A DNA stretch of 64,000 bases from Galaxea fascicularis (Eukaryota > Cnidaria > Anthozoa > Scleractinia > Euphylliidae): NCBI GenBank assembly GCA_948470475.1, contig OX419346.1, positions 19,359,417 through 19,423,416 on the forward strand, in the 5' to 3' direction. The notes under the pieces are model-generated. The model was not told the DNA's origin, did no database searches, and worked only from the letters and a program-made list of their open reading frames with translations. Positions within the stretch are counted from its first letter, which is position 1; every line of letters starts with the position of its first letter. The position numbers were made by a program, and so were the translations under genes. Positions 37,401 through 49,196 of this stretch are shown piece by piece.

Positions 37401-40400
37401 GTTTGTCTTTGGTCGATTGTTGATAAAAAGAAAGAAATGCAAAAAGACAATATTCACGCCCTCAAATTGCCCAAAAGGAATATCAGGGGCCACGGAGCAA
37501 TTTAAAGTGCGGGGCCCGGGAGGGAGCTGACTCTATAACAATGGTTAAAACGCAGAATTATTCCATCAGGCTTGGATATTCTCCCGCTTGGTCCACCAGC
37601 TTTAGCCGACCTGAAAAGTACTTTTTATTTCTGGAAATGTATTATTTTTTTCCACAAAAAGTGTGTGGGGGTGGGGGGAGGGGGGGCTGCCCCCCCCGGC
37701 TCCCTGAATATGGATTCTCGCCAATTTACTTTGGAGTCCACGGGCTAATTTCTTTTTCAACACCACCGCTTTAATCCGCTTTCTTAAGTTTATTGTACGA
37801 AATCGAATGAATTTAAGAGGTCAATTTTAGATTTACCGTTAAGTTCTCAGAAACGAACGTACTTCAGTCAGATTAAGCATTCTTTTTTCTAAAATACTTT
37901 CAACTTCAAAACAAAAAAAACAGTTTGTTAGTCGGTTAAAAAAAAAAGCTTTACGCTCCTATCATTACTTTGTGTAGTTCTGAATCAGAAGTAACAGAAA
38001 GATAGTTTCAAACTCGCCTTCCAGGTAGCGGCGTTTCGTCTGAAATAAGCAAACTTGTGAATAAACCAAGAGTAAATTTCGTTCAAAGTCAACTGCTGCT
38101 CCGGGGCGTCTAAAATTGCCTGAGGATGATAAAAAAGGCATAAATCTGACCAGATTCTTAAATACAATGTCAAGTATCGGGGAATTAAAAACAAAATCAT
38201 GAACACATAATCACTGAGGTGAGGTGAGGTAAGGAAAGCAAACTGGTAAACTTCAACCGCAGGTTCTTCCGTTTAAGTCCTCGAAACCTCAAATGTACCA
38301 CTTCCTTCTCAAGACTACACGCACCCGGGCGATCGTTCTTCACCAACCTCTTATATGACTTCTGGGTTCAAACCATTTACAAAAATACAAAAAGCTAAAC
38401 AGAAAATAAGTTCATTTACAAAGCCCAATCTCGAAATAATGGTCTAGATTGCATTGGGAAAAGGCGATGAAACAACACCTGTCACGGTTTGTGTCGTCTT
38501 GTGTTACGCGAACTACAGGATTAACGACCGCAGTGCACCAGGGAGTGAAGAAACGTCTTTAAGCACAAGACCAAGGCGGCATACGCACGCGCAGTATGCA
38601 CTGAGAGATAGATGAGCACTTGATTAAAGGAATCCGAAATTGGCGGTCTCAAATTACCAAGGCACGCAAAGGTAAAGTGAAAATTTCTTATTTACCTGTC
38701 TGATAAGTGAAGCATATGTAAAAGGTGGTCTAACATCTGCCTTTTGATAGAAGTCTGCTGAGCGCTGGATGTCTGTAAGAGACATTTAACAGCTCAAAAA
38801 CTGTACCTGGTTATAACATCTGATAAGCTACGTTTAAATATACCCTTCCATCTGTGGACTGGAAAAATCCTAAAGTGTGACCATTCAAATGAAAGCTACT
38901 GAACAGTACTTTCCAGTGGTGATGTTTATTATGCTGTACATGGTGGTTTTTAAGTAGTGGTTTCCACCATTCACTATGCTCCTTAACCAACTGCGTCTAT
39001 GGATGAAATCTCTAAGTGTGATAATTCAAGCCGAAGCGGTCGGGGGGAAACGTAGCCCTGGTTCTCTCACCTAAAGCAATGCCATCTGGGTCACCATTCC
39101 TTCGCTTTACATGAAGTGGCTTTTCATCCATCATGTGACATCCTGGTGCCGCTACAACCGCGATGGAGTCAGCGGTTGAGTTCGGGATATCACGCACCGT
39201 GATGTTAGGTGGTGGTGTAATGGAGTGTTTACGTGGGGGCGTTCCCATAGTCGGAGGGGGACTCTCCGGTGACATGGGAACATCCGGTCTACTTGTGAGA
39301 GTGGGTGAGTGCTGGGCCGGCGGGGTACCCTCTAGGGTAGCCAAGTGACTATGAGAGGAGGGATGTGGAGCAGGTGCAACATGGAGAAGAGGCTGGGATT
39401 GAGAGTGAGGCGCGTGTTTGGAGCCTTCATCATCAAGTTCGTTCGCCGTTGATGGCGAGTGTGGAGACACCTGTAATTAAGCAACGACGATTAATGAATT
39501 AAATATATCATATCACATGAGCCCTCATTGGTTCTATTCCATCTATGACAACTCCGATCAAGTCATAGCAAGATCTTTACCCAATTTCGATTTCCCTTTT
39601 GAAAAAAAGATCTCCTCAAAATGTTTCGCAAACTTTATGCTCAATCATTGTTTTCGCTCCTTCTGCAACTAGAAACTACTTGGCAAACCACATGAAATGA
39701 TCGAGTTTCGTTGCTACCAGCTGCGCCCCAATATCTTCTTTTGCGCAAGCATCCGTTAACGAGACGCCTGTTTTGAAAATCTTTATTTTCAGCAACGTAG
39801 ATGTTATCATTCTTTTCCATCTGTATTTTCCCCTACTTTTCGCGGTATACTTGAAGACCAAAGATCTCACCGTTGTCAAATCCTTCTTCATGAAACGACA
39901 CAGGTGGAAATTTCAAAAGCTTCCATGGTTTATTTAGCGTGAAAAACTGAGTATTCTGTATCTTAATTTTTTTTTCCAATCTGAACAGCATTGATCCTTC
40001 CGTTTGTTTGAATAAGAAAATTTCCGTGTCTTACTATGCCCGGCCACGGTCACAACTAAAATAACCTTTAAAAAAAAAGATTAAACAAAACTCAAAAGGA
40101 AAACATTTTCTTTTCATAGAGCTTTTAAGAGAAACTCGCCCAAGATCAATACATGAGCGTGTCTTTTCATTATGTTTTCTTTTCGGAATTATTAATAGTT
40201 CCTTCCTGTGGGTATCTCTATAGACGTGGACTAAACACAGCTAAATATCAGATATATTTTGTTGTCAAACCTCAATTGATTACTCAAGCCATCAATCATC
40301 CGAACCACATTATGACAATATTCAAAGGTCTTAAAAGCACATGCAGTTGAGAGCTATAGTTCACAATACTGCAGTTTATCTTGCCAAAACACCTGTCTAT

Positions 40401-43400
40401 TGTTCTCAATTCTCTTTAATTTTGCCGCATATCACTTTCCGTAGCGTGGACTGCAACTCAAATCCTTTTAATGAAAATACTAACGTTTCAACTCGCAAAA
40501 TACCCTGCGAGCAGTTCAGTGGTTTCCATGTGAATATCGGGACGTAGCTTACATACAGAGAGGTTTATCATTCCGCATTTGGCGGTGCTAACTTTTGAGG
40601 TGTGACCCTCAAATCATGAGCAGTACTTTCCGGGAGTACTTTCCTGTGGTGTTGTTTATTACGCTACACGAAGTGGTTCTAAATTTTGAGTCTGTGGATG
40701 AAATGCTAAAGTGTGACCATTCAAATGAAAGCTACTGAGCAGTACTTTCCTGTGGTACTGTTTATTACGCTGTACTAGGTGTTTTGGACAGTCTGCGAAT
40801 TTGACCATGTATTAAGTTTGAAGATAATGCTAATAGGTTTCCATTCAAATGAACGCAATTTATCTATACTCGATCTCCTGTGATGGTGTTGATTGTACAC
40901 CGTTCCTGAAGAAATTGTCACGTTACGAATTAAATGTATTAGATGCAAACAAATTACTAAAAATATTACCTTGGGAGTATGAAGATGATTCATCATGGCT
41001 GACAGCCTTTCGCGCTCTTTGTTCATCTATTTTGAAAATTTAAAAATATCATTTAATTATTCCTTTAAATAGAAGCAAGATTTACATACGGATAATTAAA
41101 GAGATGTACCGCGCAGCGTGTGATTGTTGGGTTAACGCAAAAGAGTATGTGAAAGGCTATTACATGTAAGTCAAAACAAAAACAACGAGGTTTCGGAAAT
41201 GCTACGTAACATGCATTTCACGCATTTTCCCTGATGAAGGCAGCATTTACGTACGATTTGCATACCCAAGCATTCTAAATTACTGCTAGTCATCTCCAAA
41301 AACATGTCCGAGCTTTAAAATATTAATGGAAGCATACTTTTAATTGGCTTACAGGTGATGTTATCGTTGCGGGCACTGAGATAATTTATCACCTATTGTT
41401 GGCTATCCGGCCCAGAAACCACACTTTTACAGTATAATTACAAGAAGTGAAATCTTAAGAATTTAATTGAATGCGTGCTGTTAAAAGTAATGTTAAAAGG
41501 TTGAACTGACAAGATAATTATTTTAGACACAATTAAACACTTCGTATGGTATGGTATGGTATGGTACATGTATGGTATCCACATTGCACGAATGAGTACA
41601 AGACTCGTTTTAACGTGAACGTGCCAAAGAACTATCAATCCACATATTAAAACAAAAAATAAATAAAATGAAAATAAAATTCGAAGACCATTAATACTAA
41701 GAGGAAAACTAGCTATATAGATAAGAATCTAAACTTATATGTACAGAAGTTACAGTACAATTACACTTAATTCCAGTAGTCAAATTGACAAGTCATCATT
41801 TAATAGCATTGACTTGAAAACATTGAGAGATGAGGTTCTCCCAACACGGTCAGGTAGAACTGATTGTTCCATAGAAAGACAATTTTCACCGTCAAACGTT
41901 AAAACAACACGGCAATGCCCTCTTTGAAGGTAGCTTTTTGCCCCATTTTTGAGTGCTCATCGGTATGACAATAGGCAAATTGCATTGTTTCTGATTTTCA
42001 AATTTACATTGCATTTGTCATGAAAATTAATACCTGTAGTTCAAGGTGCATCACAACCTGCATTTGTACTCTTGCTTGTGCTGTGCTTCTTTCATCCAAG
42101 GCATGGTCTGCATTTAGGTGACTACACAAAATATAAATATAAATTCTCCATTGTTGCCTCTATACATTTCCTATTGAAGTAGTAGGGAGAAATTGTTATC
42201 AAGCAAATTCATCTTGTCTAATCGACACAAAAATATCAGGTGAAAGCTCAAATTCAAATAACATCATACAAGTAAGTCTTGAACTCCATTAAATAGGCCA
42301 GGCCAACAAGGGAGAGATAAATGTCAGAAACCTAGTGGTTTTCCTGATATACCAGTAAACTTTCTAATTATACGTGAATGAAATCTTTGGAGTCAATGCA
42401 TTCTCTCCAGTCTAAGCCATGCATTAATCTAACACTCTTACAGTGTAGATTTCAGTGACATTACTGATGTCAATTACTGAAGACATATGTTTCAGTGATA
42501 TAAACAAGAAATGCAATTGGCTCTTTGAGATGAATTACCATGGCCGCAGAAATGTAAGTTGTTTGAAATGCGGCTTATCACGACATGATAATGACAAAAG
42601 ACACAAGAGGGCAAAGAGGAAAAATCATGGGGTGGCCAGCAAAACAAAAGGGTGCACAAAAAAACGGCAGGGCAGAACGCCCTTTCATTTAGGCCTGGCT
42701 ACACTGTACGACACTGCCTTAACTTTTTGAGTGATTGCTTAATGAAGGTTCAGAACTACAAGTGTGGATATTAAGCTACTCAATGTGACTGGTTCTACAG
42801 CTGTACATACAAATGACCACTGAAGTTTCTGTTGCTGAATAACTTTGTATTTGCAAAGTTGCTGCACTGGGAAGCAGAGTAACATACATCCCGATGTAGC
42901 AACTACATTTACAAAGTTGATGCTGTGCCTTCCTCAGTTGTCTACGCACTATTTACAGCACTATTTGGCATCAAGTTACAGGTATGAAGTAACTAAGTTT
43001 TATGTAATGTTAACATACTCTTTACAGTGAGCAATAATAAGTAGCTAATGAATGAAGTATATGCTTCCTTAAATCAGTTTATACTCTAGGGAGCAGGGGT
43101 GATAGCACTTGCTTTCCATCAATGTGTGGCCTAGGTTTGTGTTCCTGGCCCTCTCCTCAAAAAACCAACATTTCCAAATTCCAGTTCGATCTGGATAGTA
43201 CCGTGGACAAGAAGAGCCACTCTGTGGATCTCCACTGCTAATTCCCATTCATTCATTCATTCATTCATTCATTCATTCATTCATGCATTCATGCATTTAT
43301 CCATTCATTCAATCCTTACATCACAACTTCGTTGACCAATCGCATCAACGACTAGAGTATTTAATACCATCTACTGACATTACACAAATCACTTGACTCT

Positions 43401-46242
43401 GGTTATGACTTCCGCTCAGGTTGTCGAAACATCAATCAATGTCACTACAAACAGTCCTACCGCATGTGCTTTTTACACTCACTCGGACGATGGTACTCCA
43501 CTTAATTATGGTATGACTCCTGGGTTCAAACCATTTATGAAAGAAGATATTATTTGTGTCACTGGTGCTCAATGGGACAATATCATTGTCAACAGATATA
43601 GACCTCTTTATAATGCTGATAAGCCTTTCTAACCTCGCTGCTATGTGCAAAATACAAAAGAATGTTTGCCCTAAAATGAGGCCAGTACCGGTAAGTCTAA
43701 TTAACATAGATACAAAAGAACAATATTATCAGTGGCCCTTATGAAAGTGATCTATTCAAAGGTGCCTTTTATCTATACAGAACAAAATTTTATTAGTAGC
43801 AGTATCGGGAGAGTATGAAAGCATCTACGTTCATGTCTTTTTCGTGTTATCCATCGTGAAAAAATTAATGTGAGAATTAATAATATCCGTCAATTTTGTC
43901 TGTAATATGACTGCATACCAATGAACCACCTCATACAACTATTTTTTTTAATATTACAAATCAACTAGTCTCAAACAGATGAAATAACAGCAGTAGCTTA
44001 ATTATTATATCAAGAACTCACAGCTGAATAGCATCCACATGGTATTTACCCTCTAACTACCAATATCTGATTCTAGCTGATACGTTTTCTGCATTTTAAT
44101 TAAGAGAATTTGGGGTTATATCAAGATAGCACCCTCTGGCTGATCAATTTGTCTATTCTCATCATGTGTCTTCTGTACAAGGCATTGGTGTGATAAGGAG
44201 AAGTTAGACCCTAATCACTCATTGATACTTACTGCAAGAATTGCTGAAAATTCTCACAATACGCTTCGCAGCCTGGCCACTGACAGATGTTATGATGAAA
44301 CAAGGGATGGTGCTGGGCTGTGAAAAGGGTAAACATAAAAGAAAACTGGTCTGCAATTATTACAGTATACAGCATAATTTATACGCAATCAGTAGGTAAT
44401 TGAGGAAGTTTCAATGAAAATTTCAAGGTGGAGAGGGGCAGCAAAAGCAAATAAAGTTACTTTTTAAAAAAATTATTCTATGGGGGGGGGGTGTTGGGGG
44501 GGTGTTGGTGGTTTAACTGAATGCCATCAGTTACAATGTATTATTTGCAACATCACCATTTGCCTCAATTTACTGGTAATTAGTTGGTTTATGGTAATTT
44601 AAGGTCAGATTAAAAAGAAAGGAACAGTGATTATACATGTACATGGGTATGATGGTAATAATTACTTTTATTACCTGCTTGTGCTTCAGTCATAAATGCA
44701 CTTGATGCCCTGAAAATAACCAAACATGCAGCAATATTAATTACTTTAACCACGATCAGATTATATACCCACGTGTAAACAGTGTATAGTGTATATATAC
44801 AAATGTATATGCACAATAAAAGACAAATGGACAAGCATAATACACAAAGGTGATAGTTAGGCACTATGCAACATGTTTCTACACCAAACAATTGCCCAGT
44901 TTCAAAGTTAGTCTGTCCAGACCACAGCATCACTCAACCACATACAGTGTATGCACCCAATCAATTACTCAGTTAATGTGTGGATTCAGAAAATAATCAT
45001 AACTCTACCACCCACTCCCCCCACCCCCAACCATGGAAGGTTTTGTGTTTGTTTACACCCTTCCACCCCTCCAGATATTCCAATTTAGCTCCATACATTT
45101 CTCTCAAAATGTTTGCTTTTGCCATGGATATATCGCTTAAACCAACAATAACATTTATTTAATATTCATTTACATTTACTTTAGACAACATATTTGTTTT
45201 CACTTACACTGATCCTTCTGATGGCTGTGGCCTTCCTCCTAAAGAAACAAAAATTTAACAATATTAATTAGAACTTGTTTAACATAAAGGTTGAGAGAAA
45301 AAAGGAAGTGATCGACAAGTTACAAAGGTCTTGATTGTTTAACAAATTCTCCTCATCATTACCATAGAAAATGCTTGGAGAACAGTGTGGAGAGTAAACA
45401 GTGTACATACCTCTTATTAACTGAGTTAGAAGTCCATACTGTAAGTTACAGACCAAGTTTTTTCCTGTTCACTTACAGTGTATGGCCCAAGCATGAAGTG
45501 TGCGGGCCATAAATCAATGGGAAAAAACAAGGATCTGTAACTTTCAGCATCGACCAAGAAAACGAGGTTAGTAAGATATTTATTATACATGTATCTCAGA
45601 GGTTACTCTGGTGCATGGGAGAGGAATCTTTCAAATTTAGCAGGCCGTATAGGAGAATACAGCCTGCAAGTTTGACCAATCACAGTGCGTGTACTATCTG
45701 AGAGATATAATAAATGCTGATATTAGTATTTAAACGGTCAACGCACCATAACCAGGCAAGTGAGGATCTGCCAGGCCTTTCCATTTACCATCAAAATAGG
45801 GACGCAATTCCTGCTCTAGAATTGCCTGAAAATGAAAGAGAAAAACATGCCCTTGTTAAAGTATCATTATCAATGAGCATTGCAGAAATTATACTCAACT
45901 TAATAAAAAGTGACAAAATTGGAAAAACAAAATTGAGTTCATAATTTGTTAACGGTGGCTTAATGCAAAGGAATACATTGGATCAGATTTTGATTCAGAT
46001 AGTCTTAATTAAAATTAATTCAGACAATTCTTTTGCCTTTTCATTATTTTCTTTTTTTTTTCTAGTCTTAACAAATGAATGAATCTCAGATTACTATCAA
46101 TTTTTATTAAGAGTGTCCTGATCCACGCCCTCCCCTCTGCAAATGCAACTTTTGGTTAATGGTTGTACAGTGGTGTCCTAATTATTGTTAGTCCTCCTCC
46201 ATATGTCAGATTCTCTTTTGGTACTTTTACAGTCTAATACTC

Positions 46243-46285
<43 letters not shown>

Positions 46286-49196
46286 TAATAATAGTAATAA
46301 TCACTTTTTTCAACTCTTAAATCTTTCTAGCCGAGCACAAGTGTTCTACTTATGTGAGAGACTGTAATTATCAACTCAAATCAAATTAAATCAAATGTTA
46401 TAGTTTTTGAGGAGAGGGGAAATTAAACTGGAGCAGGATAGCGAACCAATACACTCAACCAACTTACATGTTATGGCACCTAGTACAGGAATCAAATGTG
46501 GGACACATTGGTGGAAGGCAAGTGCTCTCACCAATGCACCAACCCTGCTCCCCTCGTATGTAATTACCTGGTGTTGCTGCATGTGTTGGGGCTGAACAGG
46601 TCGTAGCAGTAGCGGTGGCGGATGTGCTGTCATTACAGTTACTGGTCGTGAAGGATTCTGCTGATGGGGGAAATGAAAATGTCCATCCACATACCCTGGC
46701 TGACAACCACAGTGAGCATGTTCCATGAATGCTGCAGCTTGCTGAGGATGGCATCCTGCTGGGGAGTAGACGTGGTGAGTATGCGGCCCCGGGGGACACG
46801 TTGAACAGTAATGGACACTACCATGCTTGGACGGCACTTTGGAGTCCTGCGATGGAGAGTTCGATGTGTCAATCACAACACTGGTTGCTGCTGGTGTAAC
46901 GTGTTGGTAAACCATACCAGGAACGTGAAGATCACGACTGCAACAACAGGACTGTGCACCGTTGTGTTTGCTTTGCTGTGGGACTTTGTGAGCCGTATGT
47001 GCCATACACACACAGCTGTTAGCACCACAAGACTCCTGTGCACCATCAGCGGATGGCGAAGATACTTTTACCTGCAAGGGGAGAGAGAAATACTTCTATA
47101 ACAATTTACTTCCATGAATACCCCCTCCCTAAAATTTAACTCTTGGACCTGTAAATTTCAAGTCTAATAAATATAGTCATCTCTTGAATACTGTACTCAC
47201 ACTGCCATGATTAATTATTGCCGTGCACTTGACAATATATATTTTTTCTCAGATGTGAGATGACTCTATTTGTTAGCAGAAACAAGAGATTTCAATTTCC
47301 AGGGCACTGACAACAATATGCATACATGTATAATGTACATTTTTTTTTCACCATTTTAATGGAGATGTATTACTGTACAAATCCAAAAACCATGAATCAC
47401 TTTGATGTGATTTTGACATTTTCCATTGTGCAGCAACCAATCAGAAGAAACACAAGGCCACGACCTAATTAACGTTTCTGTTTGCAGTTTAGTTTTCTCA
47501 CATGTGATTGGTTTTTAACTTGAAACACAATAACATTCCGTAAATATTTCTGGTGTTCACGGTTTTCGGATTTTCACAGTACAACCAAAATTGGTGAGAA
47601 ATAACATCTTGAAAATGTAGATTGAATATTAAGCCTTTAGAGAATTAGTCTGCTTGTTTGGTCTTAAAGCATATAAATTAATATGCATAAGCTAATTGTT
47701 TACAGTCCATCAACTGGCCGAATGTTTGAGTAAGTACTATTTTCTTCCATATTAATACTGGCTTCTTGACATTCACTTGTAAAAATAATTATGGTCTTGC
47801 TTTTGGTATCTCACTAAGTCTTGAGTACACCATTCGCAAACCATTTCGTTAACAAAAGTCAGATAACCCACATGAATAAAGCAGCAGCACAGGAGATCTG
47901 GCCCCTACATTATTCACAAAGAAAATAAGACTTGTAGGGTGCTATCTTTTAAATTTCCTTTGTTGAAACAATTTCACTTTAGGCTTGTCACATGTAAGTC
48001 TCCTACCCTGTAATAGAGGGTTCTGAAATTGCCAGTCTTACTGAAATTTCTCCCTTTTTTTCCCTTACACAATTAAACCCACATTTTCAAACATAACAAA
48101 GCCATTGACCAGATGTGTTATTCTAATATTTCAATGGAACATGTACGCCCTGGTGTGGAAACAACAAAGTGGCTTGGATCAAAGAACTAGTATACTGTAC
48201 TAACAGCTGTGGCATCATATCACTTTGCCCTAAGCTAAGATTTCAATACAGAGCTAGCTAAATTCAAATTACCACTTGCACTAAAATTACCAAAGCTTTC
48301 CACTTTGTTTATGGATAAAATTTCAGCCCCATCAAAGATGAAGAGCAAACTTAAAACCCTCAGAGGACAAACTCTCACTTAACCAGGATGTTTTGTCCTA
48401 AATAGATGACAGAATGTATTTATTTTAATCAAGTGTGAAAGACAGATCACAAATAAAATTGATTACAACCATAGATATCAAGGTTGCCTTTCCAGTGTTT
48501 AAAAGCAATAGCTTTAGGCACAAGCCACACGGAAACAGACTGAATATTTTGATAAAGACATGCAACTGCAGACTCAAATCTTCTATTGAGTCCAACTATC
48601 TTTTGCTCCTCTGGAAACAAAAATTGCAGTTCTGTACATGCAAAGAGGGGTTAGTTGTTAACTTGCAGTAAGCCATGATAATCTTGCTTAAGTGCAGCAA
48701 ACGTACTTATTCACGTGAGAAAATCCACGTGGAAAGTTTTCACACGATTATAATTAAGCCGTCACACCCACCCAGCTACCCACGAATCGAAGAAATTAAC
48801 GACGTTCCCCAAGGGACGGGTGATACAACTTATTAATTAGTTGTTGTCGGTTTCAGCAACCGGAAGGCGACTGCCAGAAGGAAAAATACTCCGTTTTTAC
48901 AACGACAAACCATCTAATTTAAACGAAAGCTTCACTGGCCAGCAACCGGTATCGGTAGCCTCAAAATCCGTTCAACTCGACTTCGTTCCGGGTTTAGATA
49001 TTGCGGTCTAACTTTATCCAGTTAAGTCTCGTTGAAAGACCTATTCAGAATTGATCTCGGTTAAAAAATTAACTATGCTGTAAAATTTATGTAACATACT
49101 TATCGAACTACGTTTACTGACCCCTGCAGGTCCTCGAAGACTGGTAGGGGTTGTTGAGACGGTTACTTCGGCCTCGCTTGACTTGCCATTCGCCAT
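34421..49196 (-). CDS. FOXP: Forkhead box P transcription factor, complete, 14 coding exons
   Basis: Coding exons: 49122-49196, 46568-47071, 45789-45825, 45208-45238, 44675-44709, 44233-44317, 42034-42121, 40970-41026, 39071-39470, 38696-38772, 38018-38119, 37194-37327, 36099-36377 and 34421-34595. All phases agree, giving 2079 nt (692 residues). The third exon could instead end at 45747, adding 14 residues in frame. From the N-terminus: a start [10 protein letters not shown]; a Cys/His/Pro-rich exon instead of the vertebrate poly-Gln region; a C2H2 finger (CQWPGC to HLNADH, about residues 233-260); a leucine zipper ([12 protein letters not shown], then [13 protein letters not shown]); a Pro/Ser linker; and the forkhead ([64 protein letters not shown]; about residues 450-535). 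The tail is acidic and ends with a VKLEPPED sumoylation-type site. Intron 11 uses a GC donor. By analogy FoxP dimerises through the zipper, binds DNA and mostly represses. Confidence 0.93.
35600..35884. repeat. Dispersed 300-bp repeat in the last FoxP intron, copy 1
   Basis: Matches 45411-45715 across its length, with ordered modules gtaagttac, gggccataaatcaa, gaggttagtaagatatttat, ctttcaaatttagc, ttgaccaatcacag and gagagatataata. An internal inverted repeat pairs 'ttttttcccgtt' and 'aacgggaaaaaa'. Probably a non-autonomous transposon. Confidence 0.85.
36590..36665 (+). repeat. tRNA-like fragment, possible SINE remnant
   Basis: Contains ccgtgcgttcaaatcccaga, resembling a tRNA T-arm with a B-box-like gttcaaatccc. 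No convincing A box precedes it and no cloverleaf could be drawn, so it is not called a tRNA gene. Confidence 0.35.
38012..38017 (-). promoter_or_regulatory. GC-type 5' splice site in the forkhead domain of FoxP
   Basis: The exon ends TGGAAG and the intron begins GCGAGT instead of GT. The next exon starts exactly at the conserved NAVRHNLS codons after a CAACAG acceptor, so no GT alternative restores the conserved reading. GC-AG introns are a known minority class of the major spliceosome. Confidence 0.85.
38312..38392. repeat. Dispersed repeat fragment, copy 1
   Basis: Contains gactacacgcacccgggcga and tgggttcaaaccatttac, which match the modules at 43485-43540. It lies in the FoxP intron ahead of the second forkhead exon. 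Confidence 0.65.
38872..38990 (+). repeat. Dispersed repeat with GAAAGCTACTGAGCAGTACTTTCC motif, copy 2
   Basis: Shares gtgtgaccattcaaatgaaa and gctactgaacagtactttcc with 40600-40790, and the inverse with 19870-20030. It lies within the FoxP intron between exons 39071-39470 and 38696-38772. Confidence 0.75.
40600..40790 (+). repeat. Dispersed repeat with GAAAGCTACTGAGCAGTACTTTCC motif, copy 3
   Basis: Two tandem partial units, both with agtactttcctgtggt and tgtttattacgct. It ends about 180 bp downstream of the FoxP exon that encodes the end of the leucine zipper. Confidence 0.75.
41544..41580. repeat. Short (ATGGT)n tract
   Basis: Four to five copies of a pentamer based on atggt, in a FoxP intron. 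Confidence 0.8.
42130..42225. repeat. Dispersed repeat with AGTAGGGAGAAATTGTTA motif, copy 2 (partial)
   Basis: Carries attctccattgttgcc, gaagtagtagggagaaattg and caagcaaattcatcttgtct. It lies directly 5' (on the minus strand) of the zipper exon 42034-42121, only about 10 bp from its acceptor. Confidence 0.8.
43090..43235 (+). repeat. tRNA-derived SINE-like element
   Basis: The head reads gggtgatagcacttgctttc with a later gtttgtgttcctggcc, positioned like degenerate pol III A and B boxes. The body follows (ttccagttcgatctggatag). A related minus-strand head is at 46458-46556. The adjoining ATTC array could be its 3' tail. Confidence 0.55.
43246..43312. repeat. (ATTC)n microsatellite
   Basis: About 15 copies, the last few diverged to gcattc and tatcc. 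It follows the SINE-like element directly. Confidence 0.9.
43385..43560 (+). repeat. Dispersed repeat with open frame, copy 2
   Basis: Contains tgacttccgctcaggttgtc, gaaacatcaatcaatgtcac and tgactcctgggttcaaacca. The last module recurs at 38312-38392. Its open reading frame seems incidental to the repeat. Confidence 0.65.
43599..43754. mobile_element. MITE with TAGACC ends, copy 2
   Basis: Starts tagacctctttataatgctg and ends ttatgaaagtgatcta, with internal ttctaacctcgctgctatgt matching the element at 19356-19538 in inverse orientation. It is in a FoxP intron, about 480 bp upstream (in plus coordinates) of the zinc-finger exon. Confidence 0.75.
44968..45135. repeat. Dispersed repeat with C-rich core, copy 2
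   Basis: Matches 34205-34405 by ordered short modules, including ctccagatattccaatttag and ctccatac. It is in a FoxP intron. Confidence 0.7.
45411..45715. repeat. Dispersed 300-bp repeat, copy 2
   Basis: Matches 35600-35884 in the same orientation throughout, with many transitions (for example ccgtattgtaagttacgg versus ccatactgtaagttacag). It ends about 30 bp from the alternative donor of the small FoxP exon at 45747-45825. Confidence 0.85.
46242..46300. repeat. (AAT)n microsatellite
   Basis: About 14 copies of the trinucleotide followed by an imperfect tail, in a FoxP intron. Confidence 0.95.
46458..46556 (-). repeat. tRNA-derived SINE-like head
   Basis: On the minus strand: ttggtgcattggtgagagca, then cttgccttccaccaatgtgt and a gattcctgt, placed like pol III boxes. 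It ends about 12 bp from the donor of the large Cys/His-rich FoxP exon. Confidence 0.55.

Noticed and set aside
43393..43632. 79-codon plus-strand frame
   Set aside because: Its sequence overlaps a dispersed repeat with a second fragment at 38312, so it is probably transposon-derived or incidental.
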